From Desulfosarcinaceae bacterium (GTDB lineage: Bacteria; Desulfobacterota; Desulfobacteria; Desulfobacterales; Desulfosarcinaceae): a DNA stretch of 41,301 nucleotides. Below are positions 16,644 through 25,458 of this stretch, one piece after another. A model generated the notes under the pieces. It had not been told where the DNA came from, ran no database searches, and saw nothing but the letters and a program-made list of their open reading frames with translations. Positions within the stretch are counted from its first letter, which is position 1, and each line of letters opens with the position of its first letter. The translations under genes were made by a program, and so were the position numbers. The stretch spans positions 1 to 41,301 of the forward strand of contig JASJCL010000052.1 of NCBI GenBank assembly GCA_030066015.1, read 5' to 3'.

Positions 16644-17669
16644 TCAGCACTGCAGGTCGAATCCAAATTTGCTCACCTCTTGCTTGACGGTCAGTTTGGC
16701 CGGTTGGCCCGCGTTCAGCGCGACCGGTGCAGGCAGGCATTGGATCGCCTGTTTCCAATGGGTTTTGGGATTATGCGGGGCGTTTGAGATGGTCGTGGTG
16801 TCATCCAAGTAGAGGTCAAACCAGAAGGCGATCGCGTGGCAGCTGCCGGTGCTGTTGGCGACGATAGGCAGGTCATATCGGCCGCCTTCCAAGGTGTCCG
16901 TCTCGAAATTGAACCGGCAAATCTCGATCGGTTCGCTCAGGAGACGATGGTTCAGCATCCCCAGCCGGACGGGATAGGCGCCTTGCGTGGCCAGTTGATT
17001 GAACCCGCTGACGTCGAAGCCCACCGCGCGCTCTACATGATTCATTTTCCGTACGGTTTCGCTCTCCAATAGCGCAGCGAATACGGTGGCACCCTGGGGA
17101 ACGATTCTTGCGCCAGGTTTCAGCAAGTATTCCCGGGCATGCTTGATAATAGGGAGGATCCCCTCGCCGATGAGGGCGGAGTCAATCGTCTCAGTAATCA
17201 GGATATCCAACCGCTGGGGAATATCCACGCCGAGGATGAGTTCATCCGATTTTTTGGCAAACACTTGGATGCGGTCCTTAAAGCCGTTGGCAGCGACCAC
17301 TTGTCGCGCAACCTCGGCGATGGGCGAAACCACCTCACAGGTATAAATCTTCTCTGCACCCGCTCGAGCTGCCATCATGGACAATAGCCCGGAGCCCGTG
17401 CCCACATCGAGCACGGTGGTCTGGGTGTTGACGACCCTGCGAATCACACGATCATACTGCTCATTGCGTTCTATGTCGTTCAGCATATTGAAATGATATC
17501 GCGGAACGACCATCTGGATCGTGAGGTTGTATGCTTCAGCGGCTGCCGTGTTACCGCTTTCCAGCGCCATCGCCTGTGAGAAACAATTCAATGCGTCCGA
17601 ATACTGGGCCTTGTCAAAGGATCTGAAGCCCGCATGAATATAATCTTGGGCCGCCATACTGTCTTGCAT
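16644..17669 (-). CDS. Protein arginine methyltransferase-like (PRMT7/PRMT9-type) with N-terminal TPR
   Basis: The 341-aa protein begins with a TPR-like helix pair (~6-40: YIHAGFRSFDKAQYSDALNC). RYHFNMLNDIERNEQYDRVI (~57-76) follows, resembling the substrate-proximal helix of PRMT7/9. SAM motif I is VLDVGTGSGLLS (86-97). The double-Glu loop is ITETIDSALIGEGILP, with Glu160 and Glu169 spaced nine apart as in eukaryotic PRMTs. A THW loop is present in PKTHWKQ (303-305). These are hallmark PRMT residues, and the C-terminal half fits a beta-barrel. The expected reaction is SAM-dependent arginine N-methylation of a protein. PRMT-type enzymes are uncommon in bacteria. A strong AGGAGG precedes ATG 17669. 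The gene may be transcribed separately from the SBP gene, because a terminator lies between them. Confidence 0.87.
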   Translation of the reverse strand: MQDSMAAQDYIHAGFRSFDKAQYSDALNCFSQAMALESGNTAAAEAYNLTIQMVVPRYHFNMLNDIERNEQYDRVIRRVVNTQTTVLDVGTGSGLLSMMAARAGAEKIYTCEVVSPIAEVARQVVAANGFKDRIQVFAKKSDELILGVDIPQRLDILITETIDSALIGEGILPIIKHAREYLLKPGARIVPQGATVFAALLESETVRKMNHVERAVGFDVSGFNQLATQGAYPVRLGMLNHRLLSEPIEICRFNFETDTLEGGRYDLPIVANSTGSCHAIAFWFDLYLDDTTTISNAPHNPKTHWKQAIQCLPAPVALNAGQPAKLTVKQEVSKFGFDLQC

Positions 17670-17800
17670 CGCCGAATTACCCTTTCCTCCTGTAAAACAG
17701 GTTCTGTTTCATCTCCTCATCATTGCGGCAGCCGAACGTCGCAGACGCCGATCTTCTTCCGACTGGGTCGAAGCACTGGCCCGCGGTGCGCCACCACATC

Positions 17801-17857
17801 ACAAAAGGCCTTCCTCTGTGCACCTGCATCAAGAAAGTTGCCGCAGGGGAAGGCCTT
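17801..17857 (-). terminator. Probable rho-independent terminator after the binding-protein gene
   Basis: The arms AAGGCCTTCC (17805-17814) and GGAAGGCCTT (17848-17857) pair perfectly over 10 bp. An inner CCTGC/GCAGG stem (17823-17827 and 17843-17847) extends the structure. On the minus strand the hairpin is followed by TTTTG, and it starts 31 bp after the stop of the periplasmic binding-protein gene. Confidence 0.7.
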
Positions 17858-17887
17858 ATGGCTCAAACGACTTGGGCTCAAAAACGC

Positions 17888-19057
17888 TTATTTCATTGCG
17901 ACGGTTGGCTCGATCTCCTCGTAGATTTCATCCGCCGCCCCGAGCACCTCGATGGGCGGGTCATATCCGATCGCAACCGCCGTTTTCAGATTAATGGCGA
18001 TCTTTTTGGGCTCTTCAAACACCTGATCCAGATCATTTGGCTTTGCCCCGTTGAAGACCTTGGCAAAGGTCTCTGCATGAAACTGGCCGACATATTTAAA
18101 TCCGGCTTGGGACAGACAGGCCAAGATACCCGATTTAACCTCTTCGGAACCGGATTGTGAAAATGTCGGAATACGCTGGGCGGTAGCGGTTTCGACGATT
18201 TTGGGGATGCTTCTCGCACTGACACCGCCATGGACCGTCACATAGATCGCATCGGTCTTTTTTGAGAGCTTCTCAAAGCAGCCCAAATAAGCCGCCTCAC
18301 GTTTGTCCACATCGGCAATGTCGCTGACGGCATGACACCGCTCAATACTGAAGCCGCGCTCTTTGGCAACTTTCTCTACCATATCGATGGCGGCATAGCT
18401 TCTGCCATCGACAGTATCCTCATAGACAACGCCCAGCTTCTGGAAACCGATCATGTCATGGAAAACCCGCACTTGTCGCTGGTAGCGGTAAGGGTCCACA
18501 TAGGCGTGGAGGTAGTCGAAACCGGAGTCCTCGATGCTCTTGATAATACCGGCTCCGACGGCATCGCTGGCTGAAACAACCATGGTGTTGGTTGTGTGCT
18601 TGTCATTGGCCAAATCCTTTCCGGCCCATGTGCCCATGGCGATCATGAGATCGACGTCGGCGCGTTTATTGAGCCGGCTTAGTACCTGTTGGACCGTTTT
18701 AATGCGCTCATCGTCCTCCCACTGGGCACTGTAGTGGCCGTCTGGGAGGAATTCCAGATAATCGCTTTTCGCCTTGGTAGCCAGCCACTGCCACAGCCCG
18801 ACGGTCTCTTCACCCTTCAGTTGTGGCAATGGTTCATCTTCGATCCAGCCCATTTTCATTAGCCCTTTGACCGTTTCGGCAAAGATCAATTGATAGTCGA
18901 TGTAAGGTCCGCCTTCATAATAGGCGATCCGCCATTTTTTTCCGTGGTTGGTGTTTGGCGCCGTAGAGAAAAAGCCTTTGTCTGCAGCCATCGCCGCTAT
19001 CTGCAGCATGAATACCAACGCAAGGCTGATTGTTACGACTTTTGTCATCCATTTCAT
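17888..19057 (-). CDS. ABC-type periplasmic substrate-binding protein (TrpX/ABC_sub_bind family)
   Basis: From ATG 19057 the product has 389 aa; the open frame extends further upstream, but this ATG has an AGGAGG site and begins a clear Sec signal peptide (MKWMTKVVTISLALVFMLQ, cleavage near AAMA). The mature protein starts with KKWRIAYYEGGPYIDYQLIF and has two Rossmann-like lobes with VDLMIAMGTWAGKDLAN, KLGVVYEDTVDGRSYAAIDM and YVTVHGGVSARSIPKI. This resembles the ABC_sub_bind/TrpX family, which binds aromatic amino acids or similar ligands. No permease or ATPase gene is adjacent, so it either works with a distant transporter or feeds a ligand to a sensor such as the dCache kinase or the sensor-MFS fusion. 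The last possibility is inference. Confidence 0.88.
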   Translation of the reverse strand: MKWMTKVVTISLALVFMLQIAAMAADKGFFSTAPNTNHGKKWRIAYYEGGPYIDYQLIFAETVKGLMKMGWIEDEPLPQLKGEETVGLWQWLATKAKSDYLEFLPDGHYSAQWEDDERIKTVQQVLSRLNKRADVDLMIAMGTWAGKDLANDKHTTNTMVVSASDAVGAGIIKSIEDSGFDYLHAYVDPYRYQRQVRVFHDMIGFQKLGVVYEDTVDGRSYAAIDMVEKVAKERGFSIERCHAVSDIADVDKREAAYLGCFEKLSKKTDAIYVTVHGGVSARSIPKIVETATAQRIPTFSQSGSEEVKSGILACLSQAGFKYVGQFHAETFAKVFNGAKPNDLDQVFEEPKKIAINLKTAVAIGYDPPIEVLGAADEIYEEIEPTVAMK

Positions 19058-20123
19058 TGGAAGGCCTCCTGAGGTTGTTATGGGGAGTTGAAAAATACCA
19101 TGGGGGTTCATTGGAACGCATTTAGATGCCGTTTCTTTTTGTGCACGGCAACCTGCAATATCATTTTTTCTTTCGACCAACCGTTCAACCGACATCGCCA
19201 CATGCGGATTGATCCCGCGCAGCGATGGGTTGGTTAGCGCAGGGAGCGGTCTCATTTAAATAGGAAGTTCGAAGTATAGATTCGGTTGTTTAGAACACGG
19301 ACTTTAGTGTTTTCTGAGAGGGTCGCAACCGGTCAAACATGTCAGAGATGCGTTGTCAGTAAGTTTGAGATGTGTCATCGTATTCTGTTTCACATTCGTG
19401 CAACACTTCGATCTCTCGGATCGGCAGTCACCCCATCAAAATCACCTAAAGGCATTCTTGATGCTGCCGAAAAGAATTCTTGAGCAGCATCAACGACACC
19501 CTTTAAATTCTTGAGTAGTCGCCATGGCAACGATCCCTTTTCATCGATACCAATTCGTCACCCGTTCCCGCCCGCATTCGCTACCAGAGTTTCATCAATT
19601 CTCGCGCTACGGACTTGGATTGGGCCAGGAATGCCAGCCGTTGCGACCATCGTGGATCGTTGTGGCAGTCGTCTCGTCACGCTCATTTTGAACTGGGTCG
19701 GGATGACCCATCGGGAATATTCCCCGACGATGCATTGGCGCATCGAATTAGGGGGGATGCTGCAGGAATGTCGTCGTTGTCGTGCTGGAGAGCTGGCCCG
19801 CGTCCTTGGCGAAGCGCCAAATGGCCAGGTGAGACGACGATTGTATGCACCGAACGATAGCTGTGCAGCGCATGCGGCAACACACGGCACGGCTGTTTGC
19901 GCAGCGGTTTGCCGATCGCCGGCCACCTAACCGAAAGGCGGTGGTGGCATCTAAGCTGTGTCAAATACGATCTGCTGGTTGACCCGCCGAGTCCACCCTG
20001 GATTCCGACGGGAATCTCTACCGGTGTAACGGATCAATCATGCGTAGGTCCCATCTACATAGATATCCGGCCGTCGAGGCCAAGGGGGCCTTGGAGGAAT
20101 AGCGGACAGGGGGTAGGGTTCAT
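19058..20123. other. 1.07-kb divergent region without a convincing gene
   Basis: The region separates the binding-protein gene (minus) from the c-di-GMP cluster (plus). Overlapping plus and minus ORFs of 120-140 codons at 19511-19930 have biased, domain-free composition and mutually exclude each other, so I do not call them. It contains a nested inverted repeat (19458-19493) and two AATTCTTGAG copies (near 19474 and 19506). Promoters for both divergent units must lie here, but none is certain. A small RNA is possible and cannot be excluded. Confidence 0.45.
19458..19493. repeat. Inverted repeat with a nested palindrome
   Basis: Arms TTGATGCTGC (19458-19467) and GCAGCATCAA (19484-19493) are perfect 10-bp complements. 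The 16-base spacer itself holds the palindrome AAGAATTCTT. AATTCTTGAG, which spans the end of the spacer, occurs again about 30 bp downstream. There is no following T-run, so an operator or structured RNA is more likely than a terminator. Confidence 0.6.
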
Positions 20124-21974
20124 ATGAAGACAAGCCGCGCAGACAACCGGTCATCACAAGCATCAGATGACAAGGGCAAGGTTCTCGTCATTGAGGACAA
20201 TCCCAAAAATCGAAAGTTGATTAAACGCTTGCTCGAGATCCACGGCTTCGAAGTATTGGAGGCGGAGGATGCGGAAACCGGTATTCAATTGGCCGGTGAT
20301 TGCCACCCCGATCTGATCTTGATGGATATTCAGTTGCCCGGAATGGATGGGTTGGAGGCGACCAAGATCATCAAGAATACGCCCGCAATTTCGCAGATCA
20401 ATATCATCGCCTTAACCTCTTACGCCATGCAGGGAGACTCGGATAAGGCGAAATCGGCCGGCTGCGATGGTTATATCACCAAGCCGATCAACACCCGTGA
20501 ATTTGTCGGGCAGATCAAGGGATTTATTGGTAAAAAGGAAGCGACGCAGCCCCCTGCCAAAGAGGGCCATAGCAAAGATCCCAAGATTCTGATCGTCGAC
20601 GACGAACCCATGAATCTGAAATTGCTGCAAGGAAAATTGAAGAAGGAATACGACTGCATCCTAACGGCAGCCGACGGTTTTGAGGCCCTGCAGATTGCCA
20701 ATGAGGACGCGCCGGACATCATCTTGCTGGATATCATGATGCCCGAAATCGATGGTTTTGAGGTCACTCGTAAGTTGAAGGCGGCACCCAATACAAAGGA
20801 TATCCCCATTATTCTGGTAACCGCCCTGGATGGACACGATTACAAGGTGCTCGGATACGAGGCGGGCGCGGACGAGTTTCTGAACAAACCGATTAATACC
20901 GTCGAGCTGCTCACCCGTATGCGCTCCTTGCTGGACATGAAGAAGTGCCAGGATAAATTGGTTGCCGATGCCAGCAAGCATACGGATTCTCAAGGGCTGG
21001 AGTTGGTTGACAGCTTCCTCAATTTTCAAGATGGCCGAATTCAGCTGATGATGTCGGATTCAGACCACTGCCAGTCGGTTCAGTTGTATCTGTTTCAGCA
21101 GGCCTGCGATATCTCCATCACCAATGAGTTGGAGAGCGCCACGGCGGCAATTCTTCACCATTCGCCCGATATCCTCATCATCGATCACCAGTTGCACGAG
21201 GCCGCATACCTGGAATTTTGTGAGCACTTGAAATCGGATGAGCGCACCGGCAATTGTCAAATTCTCTATGCGGCCACCGAACAGGATTTGGAGAAGCAGT
21301 TTTCAAAGATCGAGCATTGCATCGACGATTTTCTGACCCTGCCGATCAACGTTCACGAGTTGCGGGCGCGCATCGGTGTTCTGTTGAAGAAGAAGGCGTT
21401 TCTCGACAGACTTTATGAAGGTCAGTCCAACAACATTCAGGCGATTATAACCGACCAGTTAACGGGTCTCTACAACTTTGACTATTGCAAGCATGTCCTG
21501 AAGCACGAACTGCATCGGGCCAGCCGTGAGCACACGTCGGTGGCTTTCGTTTTGATGGAGGTCAGTGATTATTTGTGCTCCAACAACGCTCTCGGGCATT
21601 TGGCTGGAGATCCGCTCTTCAGAGATCTCAGTGAACTCATCCAAAGAAGCATCCGTAAGCTCGACATCGCCTCTCGGCGATCAAAGCAGACTTACGCATT
21701 TGTGCTGCCTGAAGCGGATACCGAAAAGACCAAAGGCTTCATTCAACGGATGAAGGGGCTATTCATGTCGCAGTTAACTGCGGTGAAGGTCTCCGGGAAA
21801 TCTGCCGACGAACTCTTTTTTTTCGGGTTTGCCATCTGTCCGGAAGATTCGGATCTTCTGGAAGCCCTCATCGAGAAAGCTGAATCGGAACTGCTGGCAA
21901 ATCGGCGAACCGGAAGTGACGCCAACGTGGAAATGGCTGCGTTGCAAACGCCTGTAGATGGCATCGGCGACTAA
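20124..21974 (+). CDS. Multi-receiver protein: REC-REC-degenerate REC-degenerate GGDEF
   Basis: The 616-aa protein has two intact receivers, with Asp68 (LILMDIQLPGMDG; a DivK-like domain with AMQGDSDKAKSAGCDGYITKP) and Asp203 (ILLDIMMPEIDG). A third receiver-like domain (~305-425) keeps Asp354 but lacks the acidic pair and has Leu405 instead of the conserved Lys. The C-terminal GGDEF-fold domain (~443-600) has SKQTY at 520-524 where GGDEF should be, so diguanylate cyclase activity is not expected. It retains an RxxD inhibitory-site motif, Arg511-x-x-Asp514, exactly five residues before that position. The layout resembles PleD with an extra receiver. It probably takes phosphate from kinases and reads c-di-GMP. 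The gene opens a plus-strand cluster with gaps of 5-24 bp or overlaps. Confidence 0.9.
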   Translation: MKTSRADNRSSQASDDKGKVLVIEDNPKNRKLIKRLLEIHGFEVLEAEDAETGIQLAGDCHPDLILMDIQLPGMDGLEATKIIKNTPAISQINIIALTSYAMQGDSDKAKSAGCDGYITKPINTREFVGQIKGFIGKKEATQPPAKEGHSKDPKILIVDDEPMNLKLLQGKLKKEYDCILTAADGFEALQIANEDAPDIILLDIMMPEIDGFEVTRKLKAAPNTKDIPIILVTALDGHDYKVLGYEAGADEFLNKPINTVELLTRMRSLLDMKKCQDKLVADASKHTDSQGLELVDSFLNFQDGRIQLMMSDSDHCQSVQLYLFQQACDISITNELESATAAILHHSPDILIIDHQLHEAAYLEFCEHLKSDERTGNCQILYAATEQDLEKQFSKIEHCIDDFLTLPINVHELRARIGVLLKKKAFLDRLYEGQSNNIQAIITDQLTGLYNFDYCKHVLKHELHRASREHTSVAFVLMEVSDYLCSNNALGHLAGDPLFRDLSELIQRSIRKLDIASRRSKQTYAFVLPEADTEKTKGFIQRMKGLFMSQLTAVKVSGKSADELFFFGFAICPEDSDLLEALIEKAESELLANRRTGSDANVEMAALQTPVDGIGD

Positions 21975-21998
21975 TGGCCTCGCCTGAGGGGTGGTTGA

Positions 21999-23516
21999 AT
22001 GAAGCCTAATGATCTCGTCGAGTATGAACAAAGAATCGGGCCATCGATCAAGGATCCGTTGACTGGCACCTATAATCATGCCGTGTTCCAGATACTTTTC
22101 TCGCAAGAGGTCGAGCGCTTCAAACGGTATGGTAAACCTTTCGGCTTACTGCTCATCGACATCGATTGGTTCAGTTTATACAATCGTCGCCATGGGCCGA
22201 TCGAGGGAGACCGCGTGCTGATCGCGGTATCTCAGGCAATCGCCGAGAACATTCGCAGTGTGGATACGGTGGCGCGGTTCTGGGCGGATCGATTTAGTGT
22301 CATCCTGCCAGAAACAGTTGATACCGCCGCCGTGGAAGTGGCGCAGCGCATCCAGAAAGCGATTTTCGAGCAGTCGGAGGATGAGATTACGGTTAGTATC
22401 GGCATTGCCGCCTGTCCCAACGACGGCATTGAGCGAGCGGCCCTGATCGCCGCCGCCGAGGAGGCCTTGCAGCAAGCCAAACGACTCGGCAAGGCCCGCA
22501 CCTTTGCCAGACAGCACACTCCCGAGAAGCACAACGAGGAGCCATCCACGATTCTGGTGGTCGATGACAACCCGTTGAATCTGAAAATGATGTCGAGCAT
22601 CTTGAAGATTAACGGCTACTCAGTGCTTCAGGCCGCTAGCGGCCATGAAGCCCTGCATACCTGCCAGAAATTTGAAGTGGATCTCGTTCTGCTCGACATC
22701 ATGATGCCCGAGATGGATGGCTTTGAAACCTGTCGTCGCCTGAAGACCCAGGAACATACCCGTATGATACCGGTCATTTTGCTGACCGCTCTCGATGATG
22801 CTGAATCGCGGTTGCAGGGTATCGAGGCCGGCGCCGATGATTTCATCTCTCGACCGCCCAATAAAACTGAGCTTCTCGCGCGAACACGATCCCTCATCAA
22901 GGTCAGGCATCTCAACCAAAGTTTGACCAATGTCGAAAATGTGCTCTTCTCAATGGCCAGGGCCGTTGAAGCAAAGGATGAATATACGCAGGGACACATC
23001 GAACGCGTGGCCAATCTCGCCGTTTCAATTGGTCGTGCGCTTAAATTGTCGCCGAAGGAAACCAAGGCGCTGTACTATGGGGGGGCGCTGCATGACATTG
23101 GCAAACTGGGCATCCCCCATGAGATTCTCAACAAACCGGGCCCCCTCAGCAGCAGTGAGTGGGAAATCATGCGCCAGCACCCGGAGATTGGCTATAAGAT
23201 CTGCCTGCCGCTCGGAGAATCCCTCGGCTTTGCGCTCGACATTATTCGCTACCACCATGAAAAGATGGACGGTAGCGGCTATCCATACGGGCTCAAGGGA
23301 AAGGAGATCCCCGCCGTCGCACGCATCATGGCGGTGGCGGACATTTACGATGCCCTGGTGACCGATCGTCCCTATCGCAGCGGCATGAGTCGGGAGAAGG
23401 CAATGGATATCATCAGATCTGAAACTGATGAAGGCAAACTGGATAGACGGATTACCCGTGCTCTGGAGGATTTACTGCCTGCCAGCGAGACCATCGCCTC
23501 ATCCATAGGAGCGTAA
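21999..23516 (+). CDS. Degenerate GGDEF-REC-HD-GYP c-di-GMP phosphodiesterase
   Basis: The 505-aa protein starts with a GGDEF-fold domain (~18-170) in which the signature is replaced by WADRF (95-99), while Arg86-x-x-Asp89 of the inhibitory site is kept. A receiver follows (~184-305) with Asp233 in VLLDIMMPEMDG; its conserved Lys is Arg285 (ISRPP). The C-terminal HD-GYP domain (~310-495) is intact: HDIGK with His365-Asp366, HH at 419-420 and GSGYPYGL with Gly427-Tyr428-Pro429. HD-GYP domains hydrolyse c-di-GMP to pGpG or GMP. I expect a phosphorylation-controlled phosphodiesterase whose N-terminal domain may bind the substrate as an allosteric signal. GGDEF in front of REC is an unusual order. 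It starts 24 bp after the previous gene and ends 5 bp before the next. Confidence 0.92.
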   Translation: MKPNDLVEYEQRIGPSIKDPLTGTYNHAVFQILFSQEVERFKRYGKPFGLLLIDIDWFSLYNRRHGPIEGDRVLIAVSQAIAENIRSVDTVARFWADRFSVILPETVDTAAVEVAQRIQKAIFEQSEDEITVSIGIAACPNDGIERAALIAAAEEALQQAKRLGKARTFARQHTPEKHNEEPSTILVVDDNPLNLKMMSSILKINGYSVLQAASGHEALHTCQKFEVDLVLLDIMMPEMDGFETCRRLKTQEHTRMIPVILLTALDDAESRLQGIEAGADDFISRPPNKTELLARTRSLIKVRHLNQSLTNVENVLFSMARAVEAKDEYTQGHIERVANLAVSIGRALKLSPKETKALYYGGALHDIGKLGIPHEILNKPGPLSSSEWEIMRQHPEIGYKICLPLGESLGFALDIIRYHHEKMDGSGYPYGLKGKEIPAVARIMAVADIYDALVTDRPYRSGMSREKAMDIIRSETDEGKLDRRITRALEDLLPASETIASSIGA

Positions 23517-23521
23517 GGTAC

Positions 23522-25447
23522 ATGCGATCGCCATCGACATATATGCTTCAATCAGCGTATGACCTCCGCAACGCGAACGCTATGACCGATACCGCTGGGC
23601 ACGCCAAACGCCATCCCAGCGACAAGCAAGCGGACGGCGTCCGTTATCCGTCTGCGAACAAGCCGGTAAAGACCGCAGTGGTGATTGAAAACAACCCCGC
23701 CGATATGAGCCTGATGTCTGAGATTCTGACGGAGAAACAGTTCAGAATCATGATGGCGGACAACTCGGATACGGGGCTGGCGATGGCCGAAAATGCCGCA
23801 CCCGAGGTCATCATCGTCAATTTGGATCTTCCGGGCATTGAAGGCCTCACATTGCCGCAACTCCTCGCCTCACGGGCCGACATCGGTCCCATTCCGATCA
23901 TTGGGCTCAGTGAGGATCGCCGGCCTGAATCCGAACAAGCGGCCCACGACAATGGCTGCGCGATGTATCTCACCAAGCCGCTGGACCCGGCGCAAGTCCG
24001 AGACGCGCTCTCCTCTCTTGCCCCGCACCAAGATGACGATCAGCGGCGTCCTTCAAGTTCGACGGTGGCCAAGGCCCGCGTATTGATCGTCGATGATGAG
24101 CTGATGAATCTCAAGCTGTTCAAGGCCTACCTTTCGACCGAAAACTATGAAATAATCACCGCCGAAAGCGGGCAAGAGGCCCTGCGTCGAGTGGACCAAA
24201 CGCCACCCGATGTGATCTTGCTGGATATCATGATGCCGGGGATGGATGGTTTCGAGGTCACGCGGCGCTTGAAGAAGAATCCCGCCACAGATGCGATCCC
24301 GATTATTATGGTCACTGCCCTGTCGGGCGAGAAAAACAGGGCTCGCGGCCTGGAAGCTGGGGCGGATGAGTTCCTGACAAAGCCGGTTCATAAAGCCGAA
24401 CTCGTCGCCCGGGTTGGCTCCATGCTGCGGCTGAAACGCTTTCAGGATCAGCTGCGCAGCCGCCAGGCCTCTGAAAATCTCCTGGATACACCCAGCTCCA
24501 GCCCTCAAGGATTCATTGAGGGGGAGCATATTCCTTCGATATTAATCGTCGAGGATGACGATCGCGACGCAAAATTGTTGCGGGATCACCTCGAGAAGGA
24601 ACCCTACTTTGTGCGGCGCGTTTCCAATGGAGAAATCGCCATACGGGATGCACTGGACGACCCCCCCGATCTCATCATTTTGGACATTATGCTACCCGGG
24701 ATTGATGGATTTGAGGTCTGCCGACGCTTAAAGAGCGATGGCCGCATGAAGCATACACAGCTGCTAATGCAGACGTCGCTGCGGGAACTCGAATATCGCA
24801 TACAGGGTTCCGAAGTGGGCGCGGACGACTATCTCGTCAAACCGGTTGAGCCGAGAGAATTGCTGGCACGCGTTCAGGCGCTTTTGAAGAAGAAGCGTTA
24901 CATCGACAAATTGAACCACCGCTACGAGTCGGCTTTGAACCGCGCCATTCGTGATGGGCTCACCGGGCTGTATAACCACGAATACTTCAAGCGGTTTCTT
25001 CAGTTCGAAATCAATCGTTCGCTGCAGCAACGGCACCTCTTATCGCTGCTGCTGATCGATCTGGATAATTTCAAACAGGTCAATGATTGCTTAGGTCATC
25101 AGACGGGAGATCGCATATTGATCAACGTGGCCAAGGCCATCGGGGAATCTGTACGTGATGTCGATTTCGTTGCCCGCTATGGCGGGGAAGAGTTTGTGGT
25201 GATCCTGCCTTACGCAGACCATGAAGAGGCCAGGGAAATTGCTGAGTGTATCCGCATTGCGATCAAGGAAGCCGCCCAATCGGAGTTTACGACCCCGGAC
25301 GAATTGCCAGTGAGCGCCAGTATCGGGGTTGCCTGTTGTCCGGAGGACGGCACCGACGTTGATCTGCTCATTCGCAAAGCAGATGAAATGATGTACTTGG
25401 CCAAGCAGTTGGGCAAAGACCAGATCTGCTTCACCTCAGATTATTGA
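23522..25447 (+). CDS. Diguanylate cyclase: pseudo-REC-REC-REC-GGDEF
   Basis: The 641-aa protein starts at ATG 23522, with AAGG 5 bases upstream and the previous stop 5 bp away. The first receiver-like domain (~50-168) is a pseudo-receiver: the acceptor Asp is Asn100 (VIIVNLDLPG) and the acidic pair is replaced (IENNP). The second and third receivers keep acceptors Asp235 (ILLDIMMPGMDG) and Asp388 (IILDIMLPGIDG) and their Lys residues. The C-terminal GGDEF domain (~475-638) has intact GGEEF (554-558), the metal- and GTP-binding LLLIDLDNFKQVND, and the inhibitory site RDVD (545-548) five residues before GGEEF. It should synthesise c-di-GMP from GTP with product inhibition. It is the only receiver-bearing enzyme of the cluster with a complete cyclase site. 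Confidence 0.93.
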   Translation: MRSPSTYMLQSAYDLRNANAMTDTAGHAKRHPSDKQADGVRYPSANKPVKTAVVIENNPADMSLMSEILTEKQFRIMMADNSDTGLAMAENAAPEVIIVNLDLPGIEGLTLPQLLASRADIGPIPIIGLSEDRRPESEQAAHDNGCAMYLTKPLDPAQVRDALSSLAPHQDDDQRRPSSSTVAKARVLIVDDELMNLKLFKAYLSTENYEIITAESGQEALRRVDQTPPDVILLDIMMPGMDGFEVTRRLKKNPATDAIPIIMVTALSGEKNRARGLEAGADEFLTKPVHKAELVARVGSMLRLKRFQDQLRSRQASENLLDTPSSSPQGFIEGEHIPSILIVEDDDRDAKLLRDHLEKEPYFVRRVSNGEIAIRDALDDPPDLIILDIMLPGIDGFEVCRRLKSDGRMKHTQLLMQTSLRELEYRIQGSEVGADDYLVKPVEPRELLARVQALLKKKRYIDKLNHRYESALNRAIRDGLTGLYNHEYFKRFLQFEINRSLQQRHLLSLLLIDLDNFKQVNDCLGHQTGDRILINVAKAIGESVRDVDFVARYGGEEFVVILPYADHEEAREIAECIRIAIKEAAQSEFTTPDELPVSASIGVACCPEDGTDVDLLIRKADEMMYLAKQLGKDQICFTSDY

Positions 25448-25454
25448 GGGAGGA
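25448..25454 (+). promoter_or_regulatory. Ribosome-binding site deciding a GTG start
   Basis: GGGAGGA ends four bases before GTG 25459. It overlaps the TGA of the previous gene, which suggests translational coupling and argues against the in-frame TTG at 25444. Confidence 0.6.
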
Positions 25455-25458
25455 TTTC

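Noticed and set aside
19511-19930. Overlapping ORFs on both strands in the 1-kb gap before the c-di-GMP cluster
   Set aside because: They exclude each other, have no recognisable domain, and have low-complexity, Arg/Cys-rich composition.
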